From positions 1-64,000 of the forward strand of contig NSIL01000015.1 in NCBI GenBank assembly GCA_002737365.1: a DNA stretch of 64,000 nucleotides, read 5' to 3'. The stretch's first letter is position 1, and the number at the start of each line of letters is the position of its first letter. The DNA comes from Acidobacterium sp. (lineage in GTDB: Bacteria > Acidobacteriota > Vicinamibacteria > Vicinamibacterales > UBA2999). Below, one piece after another: positions 41,563-51,687 of the stretch. The position numbers were made by a program, and so were the translations under genes. A model generated the notes under the pieces. That model had not been told where the DNA came from and searched no databases. It saw nothing but the letters and a program-made list of their open reading frames with translations.

Positions 41563-42860
41563 CGGTGCAAATCGGTGGCTGTCTTCATCCATGGCCCCGC
41601 GACGGCGATGGTGGCACGCGACGGATCCAGGAGCTGACGCGCGGCGGCATTGGCCGCATCGAGCGTCACCGACTGGATCAAGGCGGGCAAGCGCGCATCG
41701 TAATCCAGGCCCAGGTCGAAGAAGTCGGCGTTGAGGAGGAACGAGGCGATGGCGGCGTTGGTCTCGAGCTGGCGCGGCAGCGATCCCACCAGGTAGCTCT
41801 TCGACTCGTCAATCTCCTGCGCCGTGAATCCTGACTGCAGGACGGCAGTCAGCTCAGCATCGATCGAGGCGATGGCGCGCTCGACGTTGTCGGCCGAGAC
41901 GCCGGCGCGAATCGTGAACGCTCCGGCGCCCAGGCTCGCGTCGAGTGAGCTGAACACGTAATAGGCCATGCCCTGCCGCTCGCGGATGCTGTCGCCCAGG
42001 CGCCCGCCAATGGCGTACTGACCGAGCGCGTTGTTCATCACCGAGAACGCGGTGTAGTCCGGGTGGGCGCGGCGGATGCCGATGAAGCCGTACGCCAGAT
42101 CGGCCTGGGCCTTGTTCATCATCGACACGCTGACCAGGCGGCGCTCGGTCGGGGCGATAGCATCGGGCACGAGCACGGCGTCGGGACCGGACAAACCTGA
42201 AGGTTTGTCCCCACGGGCGGAGACGGCCCAGTCGCCAAATGCCTTGCCGATCGCGGCGATGGCCGCTTCCGCCGCGAAGTCGCCGACCACGACGACGGTC
42301 ACGGCGTGCGGCTGGAAGCCCTTCTGGTAGAAGCGCACCAGGTCCTGGCGGCGGATACTCTCGACAGTGGCGACGCTGCCGCGCACCTTGCGGGCGTAGG
42401 GATGGGTGCCGTAGAGCGCCCGCGCGAACGCAGCCACGGCCATTGGCGCCGGGTGGTCTTCGTCCTGGCGGATCGACGTGATCAAATCCGCCCGCCGCGT
42501 GTTCACCTCGGTGTCAGGGAATGCCGGGTGGCGAGCGATGTCCGCGGCCAGGGCGAGCACGGCGCCAAAGTCGCCCGACAGGCAGGTGGCGCTGATCGCC
42601 ATTTGATGCCGGCCGGTCGCGACCGACAGCGAGGCGCCGCGGCCATCAAGGTCGTCGGCAATGACATCCGCTGGACGCGTGATCGTGCCGCGGTCGAGCA
42701 CCCGCGCGCACAGCGCCGCCGTGCCCTCGCGATCGGCCGGGTCGGCGTAGGCGCCCGTGCGCACACCAATCAACAGGCTCACCGCCGGCGTCGTGTGATT
42801 CGATTTCACGATCACCGTGACGCCGTTGTCGAGGACATGTCGAGTCGGATTCAAACCCAT
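41559..42860 (-). CDS. M16-family peptidase-like subunit without zinc site, 433 aa
   Basis: Structural relative of mitochondrial processing peptidase subunits. The typical N-terminus is present (RHVLDNGVTVIVKSNHTTPAVSLLIGVRTGAYADPADREGTAALCARVLDRGT), but where active subunits have H-x-x-E-H it reads EGTAALCARVL, so the zinc ligands are missing. The second half has the expected M16C pattern (SMMNKAQADLAYGFIGIRRAHPDYTAFSVMNNALG and SIRERQGMAYYVFSSLDASLGAGAFTIRAGV). It pairs with the neighbouring catalytic subunit, as in heterodimeric M16 enzymes. A 9-bp palindrome sits in its coding sequence (42189-42210). Exported or cytoplasmic location is not clear; no signal peptide. Confidence 0.87.
   Translation of the reverse strand: MGLNPTRHVLDNGVTVIVKSNHTTPAVSLLIGVRTGAYADPADREGTAALCARVLDRGTITRPADVIADDLDGRGASLSVATGRHQMAISATCLSGDFGAVLALAADIARHPAFPDTEVNTRRADLITSIRQDEDHPAPMAVAAFARALYGTHPYARKVRGSVATVESIRRQDLVRFYQKGFQPHAVTVVVVGDFAAEAAIAAIGKAFGDWAVSARGDKPSGLSGPDAVLVPDAIAPTERRLVSVSMMNKAQADLAYGFIGIRRAHPDYTAFSVMNNALGQYAIGGRLGDSIRERQGMAYYVFSSLDASLGAGAFTIRAGVSADNVERAIASIDAELTAVLQSGFTAQEIDESKSYLVGSLPRQLETNAAIASFLLNADFFDLGLDYDARLPALIQSVTLDAANAAARQLLDPSRATIAVAGPWMKTATDLHR
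42189..42210. repeat. 9-bp palindrome inserted in the M16 subunit gene
   Basis: GGACAAACC (42189-42197), loop TGAA, GGTTTGTCC (42202-42210), followed by CCACGG. It encodes part of the linker ARGDKPSGLSGPD and keeps the frame. It looks like a dispersed intergenic palindrome that jumped into a surface loop between strands. Confidence 0.5.
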
Positions 42861-42884
42861 TCCGTTGTCACCAAGCCCCAGGCC

Positions 42885-44171
42885 TCAAGCCCCAAGCCCG
42901 ATGACTGGTTCGAACCAGCCGATCGTGCGGTTGGCGGGGGTGAAGTATTTCACCGCGGCGGCGTGCACCGCCTCGGGCGTCACCGCCTCGAGCCGGGCCC
43001 TGAGGTCGTGATAGTTCCGCCACGATCCGATGGTCTCGAAGTAGCCCAGTTGATGCGCGATGTCGGTGACGCTGTCGCCGTCGTAAACGAACCGCGCGCG
43101 CAACTGCGCGTTGACCTTGGTGAACTCGGCCGGCGAGATGCCGTCGCGCTGCAGGCGAGCGACTTCTTTGAGCACGACCTCTTCAACCGCCGCCAGTGAC
43201 CCGCCCTCGGCGACGCTCACGCTGAGGGAGTAGAGGTAGGGGTGTTCCGTCGGCATCAGGCCGCCGCTGACACTCGCGGCGAGGCCGCCATCGACGAGGG
43301 CGCGATAGAGCCGCGCGCTGCGCTGGGGCCGCGACACGCCGCCGCCAGACCAGATGTTCAGGCCCGCCGCGCCATTGAGCACCGCGTCGGCCACCAGCAA
43401 CGGAAAGAACGCTTCGTCGGTGAAGGCCGGGGCGTGAAATACCGCCTTCCAGTAGGCGGTGGTGCCTTCCTTGCGCAGCACCACTCGCCGCTCGGCCTGC
43501 TGCTCGGGCTCTACCTGGCGCACGCGCGCGGGCTGGGAACCCGAGGGGATGCTGCCAAAGTGCGCCGCCACGCGCTTCACCACGTCGTCGCTATCGACAT
43601 CGCCGACCACGACGATGGTCGCGTTGGAAGGGACGTAGTAGCGGCGATAGTGGCCGAACAGATCTTCGCGGCCCATCGTCTGCAGGTCCGACAGCCAGCC
43701 GATCGTCGGGTGATGGTAGGGATGAACCTTGAACGCGGCGGCGGTGACTTCGGTATCGAGTAACTGCTCAGGATCGTTCTCGCCGCCCTGCAGCTCAGCG
43801 ATGATCACGGTTCGCTCCGACTCGCAGTCGGCGGGGTCGTAGAGGCAGGCGTCCAGGCGCTCGGCCTCGATGAACAGCATCCGGTCGAGCGCGTCCTTCG
43901 ACGCCGTCTCCAGGTAGGTGGTCTGGTCGATCCAGGTGTAGCCGTTCCAGCTGCCCCCGAACTTCTCGATGATGCCCTTCACCTGGTCCCGGGGAATGTT
44001 CCGGGTGCCCTTGAAGTTCATGTGCTCGACCCAGTGGGACACTCCGGTCACGCCGGGGGTCTCGTCCTTCGAGCCGACGCGATACCAGCACCAGACCGAG
44101 GCCAGCGGAGCGGTATGGACCTCCTGCACGAGGACCTTCAAGCCGTTATCGAGGACCGTTTCGCGAACCAT
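42885..44171 (-). CDS. M16-family zinc metallopeptidase, catalytic subunit, 428 aa
   Basis: Zinc peptidase of the pitrilysin/MPP class. The inverted zinc site H-x-x-E-H is [13 protein letters not shown], with His46, Glu49, His50; the third ligand Glu lies in the [13 protein letters not shown] region near residue 130. Other family parts are [19 protein letters not shown] and [25 protein letters not shown]. No signal peptide is seen. It is transcribed with, and 24 bases before, the catalytically silent partner; together they probably form a heterodimer that cuts small unfolded peptides. Confidence 0.9.
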   Translation of the reverse strand: MVRETVLDNGLKVLVQEVHTAPLASVWCWYRVGSKDETPGVTGVSHWVEHMNFKGTRNIPRDQVKGIIEKFGGSWNGYTWIDQTTYLETASKDALDRMLFIEAERLDACLYDPADCESERTVIIAELQGGENDPEQLLDTEVTAAAFKVHPYHHPTIGWLSDLQTMGREDLFGHYRRYYVPSNATIVVVGDVDSDDVVKRVAAHFGSIPSGSQPARVRQVEPEQQAERRVVLRKEGTTAYWKAVFHAPAFTDEAFFPLLVADAVLNGAAGLNIWSGGGVSRPQRSARLYRALVDGGLAASVSGGLMPTEHPYLYSLSVSVAEGGSLAAVEEVVLKEVARLQRDGISPAEFTKVNAQLRARFVYDGDSVTDIAHQLGYFETIGSWRNYHDLRARLEAVTPEAVHAAAVKYFTPANRTIGWFEPVIGLGA

Positions 44172-44184
44172 TTCCCTTCAACAC

Positions 44185-44190
44185 TACAAT
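44185..44190 (+). promoter_or_regulatory. -10 element (TACAAT) of the ileS operon
   Basis: TACAAT lies 12 bases before the ileS ATG. It falls within the 31-base gap between the divergent M16 start (44171) and ileS (44203). Predicted leader of about 5 bases; no ribosome-binding site is seen. Confidence 0.45.
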
Positions 44191-44202
44191 AGACAGACAG
44201 CC

Positions 44203-46989
44203 ATGGCCGACTGGAAAGACACCTGCAACCTGCCGCGAACGCCCTTCTCGATGAAGGCGAACCTGCAGACGATCGAACCCGAGACCGTCGCCCGTTGGGA
44301 CGCGATGGACCTGTACGGGCAGATTCGGGCCGCGCGCAAGGGCGCCAAGAAGTTCCTGCTGCACGACGGGCCGCCGTACGCCAACGGCAACATCCACATC
44401 GGCCATGCGCTCAACAAGATTCTCAAGGATCTGGTCGTCAAGTCCCACAACATGATGGGCTTCGACGCGCCCTACATCCCCGGCTGGGACTGCCACGGCC
44501 TGCCGATCGAGCTGCGCGTCGACCGCGAACTGGGACCCAAGAAGCGGCAGATGAGCACGGCGGACTTCCGCCGCGAGTGCCAGGCCTATGCCGCCAAGTA
44601 CCTCGACATCCAGCGGAGCGAGTTCAAGCGCCTGGGCGTGATCGGTGAATGGGTCGAACCGTACAAGACGATGAACCATCCGTACCAGGCGGCCATCGTC
44701 CGCGCGCTCGGCAAGTTCGTCGAGCAGGACATGGTTTACAAGGGCAAGAAGCCGGTGCACTGGTGCACCCATTGCCGCACCGCGCTGGCCGAAGCCGAAG
44801 TCGAGTACGAGCCGCACACCTCGCCGTCGATCTACGTCGAGTTCCCGCTGAGCGAAGGCAGCCATGCGGAGCTGGCGCAGCGCGTCCCGGCGCTGGCCGG
44901 CCGCCAGGTCTCGGTGTTGATCTGGACGACGACGCCCTGGACCATCCCGTCGAACCTGGCCGTCGCGTTCCATCCCGACTTCGAATACGGCGCGTACCGC
45001 ATCGACGACAAAGTGGTGATCATCGCGAAGGGCCTCGCGGAAACCGTGAGCCTGAAGACCGGCCGCGCGTTTACGACGCCGCTGGCCAGCTTCGAAGGCA
45101 AGGTGATGGAGCGCCTGGTGTTCCGTCACCCGCTCTACGCACGCGATTCGCTGGGCGTGCTCGGCGACTACGTCACGCTCGAGGCCGGCACCGGCGCGGT
45201 GCACACGGCGCCGGGACACGGCGCGGACGACTATCACACCGGTGTGAAGTACGGTCTCGAGATCTACGCGCCGCTCGATCCGGGCGGCCACTACAACGAA
45301 TCAGTCGAGCTGTTCGCCGGACTCAAGGTATGGGACGCCAATCCCAAAGTTGAAGCCGCGCTCAAAGAGCGTGGCCGGCTGTGGGCGCGCGCCGACTTCG
45401 AGCACTCGTATCCGCACTGCTGGCGTTGTCACCACCCGGTGATCTTTCTGGCGACGGCACAGTGGTTCATCTCGATGGACACGAAGCACTTGCGCCAGCG
45501 GGCGCTGAAGGCAATCAACGACACGCGCTGGATCCCGTCGTGGGGCCAGGCCCGCATCGAAGGCATGATCGCCAACCGTCCCGACTGGTGCATCTCGCGC
45601 CAGCGCGTCTGGGGTGTGCCGATCCCGGCGATGGATTGCGTCAAGTGCGGCCACGCTGTGCTGACCAAGGCGCTGGTCGACCAGGCCGCGGGCGTGTTCG
45701 ACGTCTATGGCGCCGACGCCTGGTACGAGCGGCCGATCGAAGAGTTTGTGCCCGAAGGCATGACCTGCCGCGAGTGCGGTGGCGGCGAGTTCGAGCGTGA
45801 AAGCAACATCCTGGACGTGTGGTTCGACTCGGGCTCCAGCCACGAGGCGGTGCTGCCCTTCCGGGCTGACCACCAGTGGCCGGCCGACATCTATCTCGAG
45901 GGTAGCGACCAGCACCGCGGCTGGTTCCACAGCTCGCTGCTGGTCGGCATCGGCACGCGCGGCCGGGCGCCGTTCAACCAGGTGCTGACGCACGGCTTCG
46001 TCATGGACGACCAGGGTCGCAAGATGTCGAAGTCGCTGGGCAACACCGTGGCGCCGCAGGACATCATCAAGCAGAGTGGTGCGGAGATCCTGCGGCTGTG
46101 GGCGTCGATGGTCGACTACCGCGAAGACATCAAGGTGGGCAAGGAAGTCCTCGCGCGCACGGTGGAGGCGTATCGGAAGATCCGCAACGTCATCCGCGTC
46201 CTGGTCGCGAACCTGTACGATTTCGATCCCACGGACGACGGCGTGCCCAAGACCCGCATGCCGGAGGTCGATCGCTGGGTGCTCGCGAAGTACGCCGACG
46301 CCGCCGAACGCATCGTCAAGGCCTACGACGACTACGACTACCCTGGCATCTTCCAGGTCGCCAGCCAGTTGATCACCGTCGACCTGAGCGCGTTTTACAT
46401 TGACGTGACCAAGGACCGGATGTACACCTCCGGCCCCAAGTCAGAAGCCCGGCGCTCGGGCCAAACGGCGATGTACATCATTGTCGACGGCCTGGCGCGG
46501 CTGCTCGCGCCAATCTTGTCGGTGACGATGGACGAACTGTGGCGCATGCTGCCGGGTGAGCGCGAGGCGTCGGTGCACATGGCGCTGTTCCCGACGGAAT
46601 TGGCGCAGTGGCAGGATGCCGCGCTCGTCGAACGCTGGGCCGCGCTCGCCGCGGTGCGCAACGTGGTCAACCTGCAACTCGAAGAGAAGCGCCAGGACAA
46701 GACCATCGGCGCCAACCTGTCGGCCGCCGTTGTGGTAACGGCCAGCGGAGCCAACGGCGCGCTGCTGACGGATTATCGCGACTTCCTGCCGACGCTGTTC
46801 GGCGTATCCCACGTCGAGTTGGTCGAGGGTTCGCCGGCGGCGGAAGGCGTGACCGTCGCGGTGGAGCGCGCCGACGGCACCAAGTGCGAGCGCTGCTGGC
46901 GCTACGTGCCCGAAGTGAGCCAGAACGCCGAGCGCACGGGCCTGTGCCCGCGCTGCGTGGCAGCCCTGGCCGAGCCGGTGAGCCTGTAA
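44203..46989 (+). CDS. ileS: isoleucyl-tRNA synthetase (IleS), 928 aa
   Basis: Charges tRNA-Ile. Class I synthetase: HIGH motif in [17 protein letters not shown] near residue 61, the editing (CP1) domain in residues about 190-400 ([25 protein letters not shown] TTPWT motif), KMSKS in [11 protein letters not shown] near residue 608, and an anticodon-binding domain with a C-terminal zinc finger [12 protein letters not shown]...CPRC. ATG 44203 gives the proper N-terminus ([15 protein letters not shown]); the upstream in-frame ATG at 43969 is rejected. Heads the ileS-lspA-lgt-rluD unit. Confidence 0.97.
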   Translation: MADWKDTCNLPRTPFSMKANLQTIEPETVARWDAMDLYGQIRAARKGAKKFLLHDGPPYANGNIHIGHALNKILKDLVVKSHNMMGFDAPYIPGWDCHGLPIELRVDRELGPKKRQMSTADFRRECQAYAAKYLDIQRSEFKRLGVIGEWVEPYKTMNHPYQAAIVRALGKFVEQDMVYKGKKPVHWCTHCRTALAEAEVEYEPHTSPSIYVEFPLSEGSHAELAQRVPALAGRQVSVLIWTTTPWTIPSNLAVAFHPDFEYGAYRIDDKVVIIAKGLAETVSLKTGRAFTTPLASFEGKVMERLVFRHPLYARDSLGVLGDYVTLEAGTGAVHTAPGHGADDYHTGVKYGLEIYAPLDPGGHYNESVELFAGLKVWDANPKVEAALKERGRLWARADFEHSYPHCWRCHHPVIFLATAQWFISMDTKHLRQRALKAINDTRWIPSWGQARIEGMIANRPDWCISRQRVWGVPIPAMDCVKCGHAVLTKALVDQAAGVFDVYGADAWYERPIEEFVPEGMTCRECGGGEFERESNILDVWFDSGSSHEAVLPFRADHQWPADIYLEGSDQHRGWFHSSLLVGIGTRGRAPFNQVLTHGFVMDDQGRKMSKSLGNTVAPQDIIKQSGAEILRLWASMVDYREDIKVGKEVLARTVEAYRKIRNVIRVLVANLYDFDPTDDGVPKTRMPEVDRWVLAKYADAAERIVKAYDDYDYPGIFQVASQLITVDLSAFYIDVTKDRMYTSGPKSEARRSGQTAMYIIVDGLARLLAPILSVTMDELWRMLPGEREASVHMALFPTELAQWQDAALVERWAALAAVRNVVNLQLEEKRQDKTIGANLSAAVVVTASGANGALLTDYRDFLPTLFGVSHVELVEGSPAAEGVTVAVERADGTKCERCWRYVPEVSQNAERTGLCPRCVAALAEPVSL

Positions 46990-46990
46990 C

Positions 46991-47485
46991 ATGCTGGCAA
47001 CCCGGAAGCTCGAGAGTTACGTTGCCGTCGTTGTGGTGATCCTCGATCAGATCACCAAGGCGCTGGTCCGTCCGGCGCTGGCGTTGCACGATAGCTTGGT
47101 CGTGATTCCGAACTTCCTGGATCTCACGCGTGTGCACAACACCGGTGCGGCGTTCGGCATGTTGAACTCGGTGGAGTTTCCGTTCAAAGCGGTGGTGCTG
47201 TCGCTGGTGGCACTGGTCGCGCTGGGCGGCGTCGCATGGTACGCTGCTACCGTGCCGCTCGGCGATTGGCTGGCCCGCATCGGCATTGCCGGCGTGCTGG
47301 GCGGTGCCATCGGCAACCTGATCGACCGTGCGACCGTCGGCTACGTGCTCGATTTCGTCGACGCGTACTGGAATGGCTGGCACTTCTGGGCTTTTAACGT
47401 CGCCGATGCCGCCATCTCCGTCGGCGTGGTGTTCATGATTCTCGACATTGTTGGAGTGGGACGCAGTGCATCCGATCCTGTTTAG
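46991..47485 (+). CDS. lspA: lipoprotein signal peptidase LspA, 164 aa
   Basis: Removes signal peptides from diacylglyceryl-prolipoproteins in the inner membrane. Aspartic peptidase: catalytic Asp pair in NLIDRATVGYVLDFVD and FNVADAAISVG, and N-terminal ITKALVRPALALHDSLVVIPNFLDLTRVHNTGAAFGML with the family N-x-G-A-A-F. Four hydrophobic segments. Two bases after ileS; overlaps the start of lgt by 20 bases. The pairing lspA-lgt makes both enzymes of lipoprotein maturation. Confidence 0.95.
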   Translation: MLATRKLESYVAVVVVILDQITKALVRPALALHDSLVVIPNFLDLTRVHNTGAAFGMLNSVEFPFKAVVLSLVALVALGGVAWYAATVPLGDWLARIGIAGVLGGAIGNLIDRATVGYVLDFVDAYWNGWHFWAFNVADAAISVGVVFMILDIVGVGRSASDPV

Positions 47486-48296
47486 CGCCGGACCAGTCAC
47501 CATTTATTCCTACGGCGTGCTGCTTGCCGGCGCCTACCTGGCCGGCTTGTGGCTGGCGGTCAGGCGCGCGAAAGCCGCCGGCATCGACGGCAACCGGATC
47601 ATGGATCTGCTGATCTGGGTGATCATCGCGGCCCTGGTCGGCGCCAAGGCGCTGCTGTTGGTGGTCGACTTCCAGCACTTCACCAGCAGTTGGGCGGAGT
47701 TCACCACGCTGCTGCGCTCGGGCGGCGTGTTCTACGGCGGCTTGATCGCCGCCATTCTCATCGGCGTTTACCAACTGCGCAAGCACCGGCTGCCGCTATG
47801 GCCGGCGACTGACTTGTTCTCGCCTGGTATTGCCCTCGGCTATATGGTGGGCCGTCTCGGCTGCCTGATGGCCGGCTGCTGTTATGGCAAGCCGACCGAG
47901 GTCGCGTGGGCCATCACCTTCACCGACCCCGCCGCTAACTTCAACGTCGGCACGCCGCTGAACGTCGCGCTGCATCCGACGCAGCTGTACGAGGCGGCCG
48001 CGGGCCTGGTCATTCTGGTCGCCCTGCTGGTGCTCGAGAAGCGGCCCAAGCCGTTCCCGGGACGCACCTTCTGGAGCTTCGCGTTCCTGTATTCCGTGCT
48101 CCGCTTCATCATCGAGTTCTACCGTGGGGACGACCGCGGGTTGGTCCTCGACCTGTTGTCGACGTCGCAGTTCATCTCGGTGGTGCTTGGTCCGCTCAGC
48201 CTGATCATGCTGTGGTACTTGAGCCGCGCCAATCGTCCGGCCGCGCCGGAAGTGCTCGACCGGGTGCACGCCCCGCGCAAGCCGCGGTTCACATGA
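47466..48296 (+). CDS. lgt: prolipoprotein diacylglyceryl transferase Lgt, 276 aa
   Basis: Attaches diacylglycerol to the lipobox Cys. Seven hydrophobic helices; signature YMVGRLGCLMAGCCYGKPTEV holds the R-x-G-C-x-x-x-x-C-C-Y-G motif, and HPTQLYEAAAGL and FWSFAFLYSVLRFIIEFYRGDDRG complete the family pattern. GTG 47466 is preferred to TTG 47448 because GGAG lies 10 bases upstream and the N-terminus VHPILFSAGPVTIYSYGVLLAG matches the family. Its stop overlaps rluD by 4 bases. Confidence 0.93.
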   Translation: MHPILFSAGPVTIYSYGVLLAGAYLAGLWLAVRRAKAAGIDGNRIMDLLIWVIIAALVGAKALLLVVDFQHFTSSWAEFTTLLRSGGVFYGGLIAAILIGVYQLRKHRLPLWPATDLFSPGIALGYMVGRLGCLMAGCCYGKPTEVAWAITFTDPAANFNVGTPLNVALHPTQLYEAAAGLVILVALLVLEKRPKPFPGRTFWSFAFLYSVLRFIIEFYRGDDRGLVLDLLSTSQFISVVLGPLSLIMLWYLSRANRPAAPEVLDRVHAPRKPRFT

Positions 48297-49423
48297 GTCA
48301 GGGCAAAGGTCCCGGCACACGGGACCGCACCAAGCCCCGCACGAAGGCCGCCGCCAGGAAAGCGGTCAAGAAGGCCCCCCTTCGCCAAGGCTTCGGGCCA
48401 GGATCGTGCCAGGTGTCATTTACCGCTGAGGAAGACCACCGCGGCGAGCGCCTCGATCGCTATCTCGCCGGCGAGATCCCGGACTACTCACGCTCCCAGA
48501 TCCAGCGATTGATCGAAAGCGGGCACGTCGGGCACTCGCGGTATTCGGCGGCCAAGTCGAACTCCGACATTCGCCAGGGCGATGTGATCACGGTGGCGCT
48601 GCCGGAGCCGATCGCCTCGGCGGCGCAGGCCGAAGATCTCCCGATCGAGATCCTCTACGACGACCTCGACATTGTCGTCATCAACAAGCCGGCGGGCATG
48701 GTCGTGCACCCGGCCGCTGGTAACCCGACGGGCACGCTCGTCAACGCGCTGCTGCATCACGTGAAGAACCTGAGCGGCATTGGCGGCGAGATCCGTCCGG
48801 GCATCGTGCACCGGCTCGACAAAGGCACGTCGGGCGTGATGGTGGTGGCCAAGAATGACGAGGCGCACCGGGAACTGACGCGGCAGTTTCACGACCGCGA
48901 AGTCGAGAAGGAATACGTCGCGCTGGCCTGGGGGCTGGTGCAGCAGCGCAAGCGCATCAACGCGCGGATTGGCCGTGACCCCAACAATCGCATCAAGATG
49001 TCGACCCGGGCCAGCCGTTCACGCTCGGCCATTACCCGGGTGACGTGGTCGAGAGACCTCCAGGGCGTGACCCTGCTTCGCGTGGCGATTCAGACCGGAC
49101 GCACGCACCAGATTCGCGTGCACTTGAGCGCCATCGGCCACCCGATTGTCGGCGACGCGCTCTACGGCGGCGTGCACCGGCGCGTGCCGCATCCGCTGAA
49201 GGCGGTGACCAGGCTGGCGCGGCCGTTCCTGCACGCCGAGCGCCTGGTAATCACCCATCCGCGGACCGGCGAGCGCATGGAGTTCATGGCGCCGATTCCA
49301 GCCGACCTCGAGGCGATTGCCTACGAGCTGGCGCCGCCCGAGATCCGTGAAACCGTGTTCGCCCGGGTGTCGATCGCCGAAGAGACGCATCACGATCTGG
49401 ATGACGACGAAGACGACGAGTAA
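48293..49423 (+). CDS. rluD: RluD-type 23S rRNA pseudouridine synthase, 376 aa
   Basis: Makes pseudouridines in helix 69 of 23S rRNA. N-terminal basic extension (GTRDRTKPRTKAAARKAVKKAP, about 35 residues) then the S4 RNA-binding domain (GERLDRYLAGEIPDYSRSQIQRLIESGHV), then the catalytic domain: IVVINKPAGMVVHPAAGNPTGTLVNAL and the catalytic Asp in GIVHRLDKGTSGVMVVAKND, and TGRTHQIRVHLSAIGHPIVGD. It ends with an acidic tail (HDLDDDEDDE). ATG 48293 overlaps the lgt stop (ATGA). Confidence 0.94.
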   Translation: MSQGKGPGTRDRTKPRTKAAARKAVKKAPLRQGFGPGSCQVSFTAEEDHRGERLDRYLAGEIPDYSRSQIQRLIESGHVGHSRYSAAKSNSDIRQGDVITVALPEPIASAAQAEDLPIEILYDDLDIVVINKPAGMVVHPAAGNPTGTLVNALLHHVKNLSGIGGEIRPGIVHRLDKGTSGVMVVAKNDEAHRELTRQFHDREVEKEYVALAWGLVQQRKRINARIGRDPNNRIKMSTRASRSRSAITRVTWSRDLQGVTLLRVAIQTGRTHQIRVHLSAIGHPIVGDALYGGVHRRVPHPLKAVTRLARPFLHAERLVITHPRTGERMEFMAPIPADLEAIAYELAPPEIRETVFARVSIAEETHHDLDDDEDDE

Positions 49424-49804
49424 CCTTGGTCTGCGGCCGAGGAGTTCGGCGTGATCATGATCGCACCCGAATCACGAGGACTGACCTGGGGACGGGCGAT
49501 CCCCGGCTTCGATGCCGACGTGCGTTACCTCGGTCCGGCCTATCGTCACGTGGCGAACATCGTCGACATCGACGAGAGCCGCGTCGCCCTCGGCGGCGTG
49601 TCCGATGGCGGCGGCTACGCGCTGTCGATGGGCCTGGCCTACGGCAACAGCTTCAACCACCTGATCATCCTGATGGCCGGCCAGATGATTCCGTATCGCT
49701 ACCAGGGCAAGCCGAAGATCTTCATAGTCCACGGCGTGAACGACACGCAAATGCCCATCGACAAGACGGCGCGCGTCTACGTACCGAAGCTGAAGGCCGA
49801 GTAG
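49424..49804 (+). pseudogene. truncated alpha/beta hydrolase remnant abutting rluD
   Basis: Reads in frame from the base after the rluD TAA: PWSAAEEFGVIMIAPESRG, then PGFDADVRYLGPAYRHV, ALGGVSDGGGYALSMGLAYG (nucleophile elbow G-x-S-x-G) and FIVHGVNDTQMPIDKTARVYVPKLKAE, then a TAG. The N-terminal half is missing, and the stop falls just before the expected GYDVTYREYPGGHG-like segment, so the catalytic His is lost. The first part of an ORF from GTG 49451 could be translated, but neither end is complete. Closest to prolyl-oligopeptidase/phospholipase-type secreted hydrolases. Confidence 0.65.
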
Positions 49805-49808
49805 GACG

Positions 49809-50345
49809 ATGGGGATCGGGACGGGAACGCTGCTCGCGCGCGCGGTGAAGTACACCGGCCGCATCTTCCGCGTCGAGGTCGATCGCGTCACGCTGCCGAG
49901 TGGCCACATGCTCGACATGGAGATCGTCCGGCATCCCGGGTCGGTCGTGCTGCTGCCAATACCAGCACCGGATTCGATCATCCTGATCCGCCAGTACCGC
50001 TACGCGATCGATCGCTGGATCTGGGAGCTGCCAGCCGGCACGCTGAAGCCGGGTGAAGATCCGTCCGCCGCCGCCGCGCGCGAATGCGAGGAGGAGATCG
50101 GTCTCGTGCCTCACCGCGTGACACGCCTGAACGGGTATTTCCCGACGCCCGGCTTCTGCGATGAAGAAATGATCTACTGCCGATGCGAGGACCTGCAACC
50201 CCCAGCTGCGGATTCCACGGTTCGCAAGGACGAGGACGAAGACATCGAACCGAAGACGTTCACCCTTGCCGAGGCCCGGGCACTGGTGGCGTCAGGCGAA
50301 ATCGTCGACCTGAAGACGCTGGCGGGCCTGGCGCTGCTCCCGTGA
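49809..50345 (+). CDS. Nudix hydrolase, ADP-ribose pyrophosphatase-like, 178 aa
   Basis: Hydrolyses nucleoside diphosphates linked to another moiety, probably ADP-ribose or ADP-sugars. Nudix box GTLKPGEDPSAAAARECEEEIGL (G-x5-E-x7-R-E-x-x-E-E-x-G) is complete, near residue 77-99. N-terminal region ILLARAVKYTGRIF-like, IILIRQYRYAIDRWIWELPAGTL and C-terminal CDEEMIYCRCEDLQ match ADPRase family. ATG 49809 is four bases after the preceding remnant's stop. Confidence 0.9.
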   Translation: MGIGTGTLLARAVKYTGRIFRVEVDRVTLPSGHMLDMEIVRHPGSVVLLPIPAPDSIILIRQYRYAIDRWIWELPAGTLKPGEDPSAAAARECEEEIGLVPHRVTRLNGYFPTPGFCDEEMIYCRCEDLQPPAADSTVRKDEDEDIEPKTFTLAEARALVASGEIVDLKTLAGLALLP

Positions 50346-50516
50346 TTCATGCTGCTGCGCACCCCAGGCTTAGGGTGCCTTTCTAAAACAGCGCCGCCGG
50401 GACCTTCAACGCGGAAGTCCAGCGCCCCCGACTGGCGTGATCAGCCGTCGCGCAGCCCCACGGCTTGCGTATCCGCGCCGGAAGCACGACAATCTCGCAA
50501 TCAAGGGAGACGCCCG

Positions 50517-51677
50517 ATGACCACGACTCGCCGCCGTTCCGCCGTTCTTCTTAGCGCCACCGTGCTTGCCTTGGTGAGCGCGAACCTCATGGGCCAGGCG
50601 CCGCAAGCCCCGGCCGCGCCACCGCGCGGGGCCTCCGCTCCGCCCGAGCACGCCAAAGTCACGCCCATCAACAACCTGCCGAATCCCTATGAGACCGTCC
50701 GCAATTTCGGCACGCTCCCCGACGGACGCAAGTGGGGATCGGTCAGCGCGATCAACGTCGACCCTGACGGCAAGCACATCTGGGTCGGTGACCGCTGCGG
50801 CGCAAATTCCTGCGCCGGTTCGACCGTCAATCCAATCGTCAAGCTTGATCCCACCGGCAAGGTGGTCGCCAGCCTTGGCGCCGGCCTCATCCTGTGGCCG
50901 CATGGCATGGACGTCGACAAGCAGGGTAACGTCTGGATCGTCGATGCGCGCTCGGCGACCGCCGCGGAACTGAAGCAGTTCCCCGATGCGAAGGGCAAGG
51001 GCCACACCGTGCTCAAGTTCAGCCCCCAGGGCAAGCTGCTGATGACGCTGGGCACGCCCGGAGAGGCCGGCGATCCGCCGGCGAAGTTCAGCGAACCCAA
51101 CGACGTGCTGGTCGCGCCCGATGGCAGTATCTTCGTCGCCGAGGCGCACGGCGCGCAGTTCCTCGACGCCGATGGTCCCGGGGCGATTGGCCGCATCTCA
51201 AAATTCGCGCCCGACGGCAAGTTCATCAAGACGTTCGGGTCCTACGGCTACGGACCGAGCCAGTTCCGCGGTCCGCACTCGCTGGCCATGGATTCCAAGG
51301 GCCGCCTGTTCGTCGCCGATCGCGGCAATCGCCGCATCCAGATCTTCGACCAGGACGGGAAGTACCTCGACATGTGGTACCAGTTCAGCCGCATCAGCGG
51401 GCTCTACATCGATCGCCACGACACGCTCTACGCGATCGACTCGGAGTCGGACGACAACTACAACCCCGGCTGGCGCAAGGGCCTGCGGGTCGGCAGCGCG
51501 CGCACCGGCGAAGTGTGGTCTTTCGTGCCCGAGCATGTCTCGCGACAGGCATCGGGCATGGGCGGCTACGGCTCGATGGGTGAAGGCGTCGCGGTTGACG
51601 CACAGGGCAATGTCTACGGCGGCGAGGTGGGTCCCATCCAAGGCGTCACCAAGTTCATCCCGCGCCTGAAGCGCTGA
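50517..51677 (+). CDS. secreted NHL-repeat beta-propeller protein, 386 aa
   Basis: Signal peptide ([19 protein letters not shown]) with ATG 50517 and a purine-rich leader. A propeller of NHL-type blades follows: [93 protein letters not shown] and [18 protein letters not shown]. The fold is shared with peptidyl-glycine lyase and other extracytoplasmic sugar-acid or lactone binders. Ten bases before the PQQ dehydrogenase gene, so both probably form an operon; it may bind or present substrate to that enzyme (inference). Upstream 50346-50516 has no gene. Confidence 0.85.
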   Translation: MTTTRRRSAVLLSATVLALVSANLMGQAPQAPAAPPRGASAPPEHAKVTPINNLPNPYETVRNFGTLPDGRKWGSVSAINVDPDGKHIWVGDRCGANSCAGSTVNPIVKLDPTGKVVASLGAGLILWPHGMDVDKQGNVWIVDARSATAAELKQFPDAKGKGHTVLKFSPQGKLLMTLGTPGEAGDPPAKFSEPNDVLVAPDGSIFVAEAHGAQFLDADGPGAIGRISKFAPDGKFIKTFGSYGYGPSQFRGPHSLAMDSKGRLFVADRGNRRIQIFDQDGKYLDMWYQFSRISGLYIDRHDTLYAIDSESDDNYNPGWRKGLRVGSARTGEVWSFVPEHVSRQASGMGGYGSMGEGVAVDAQGNVYGGEVGPIQGVTKFIPRLKR

Positions 51678-51687
51678 GGTCCCGATC

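Noticed and set aside
43969..44202. Longer IleS start at 43969
   Set aside because: It overlaps the M16 gene and adds 78 residues unlike any IleS N-terminus; ATG 44203 matches the family.
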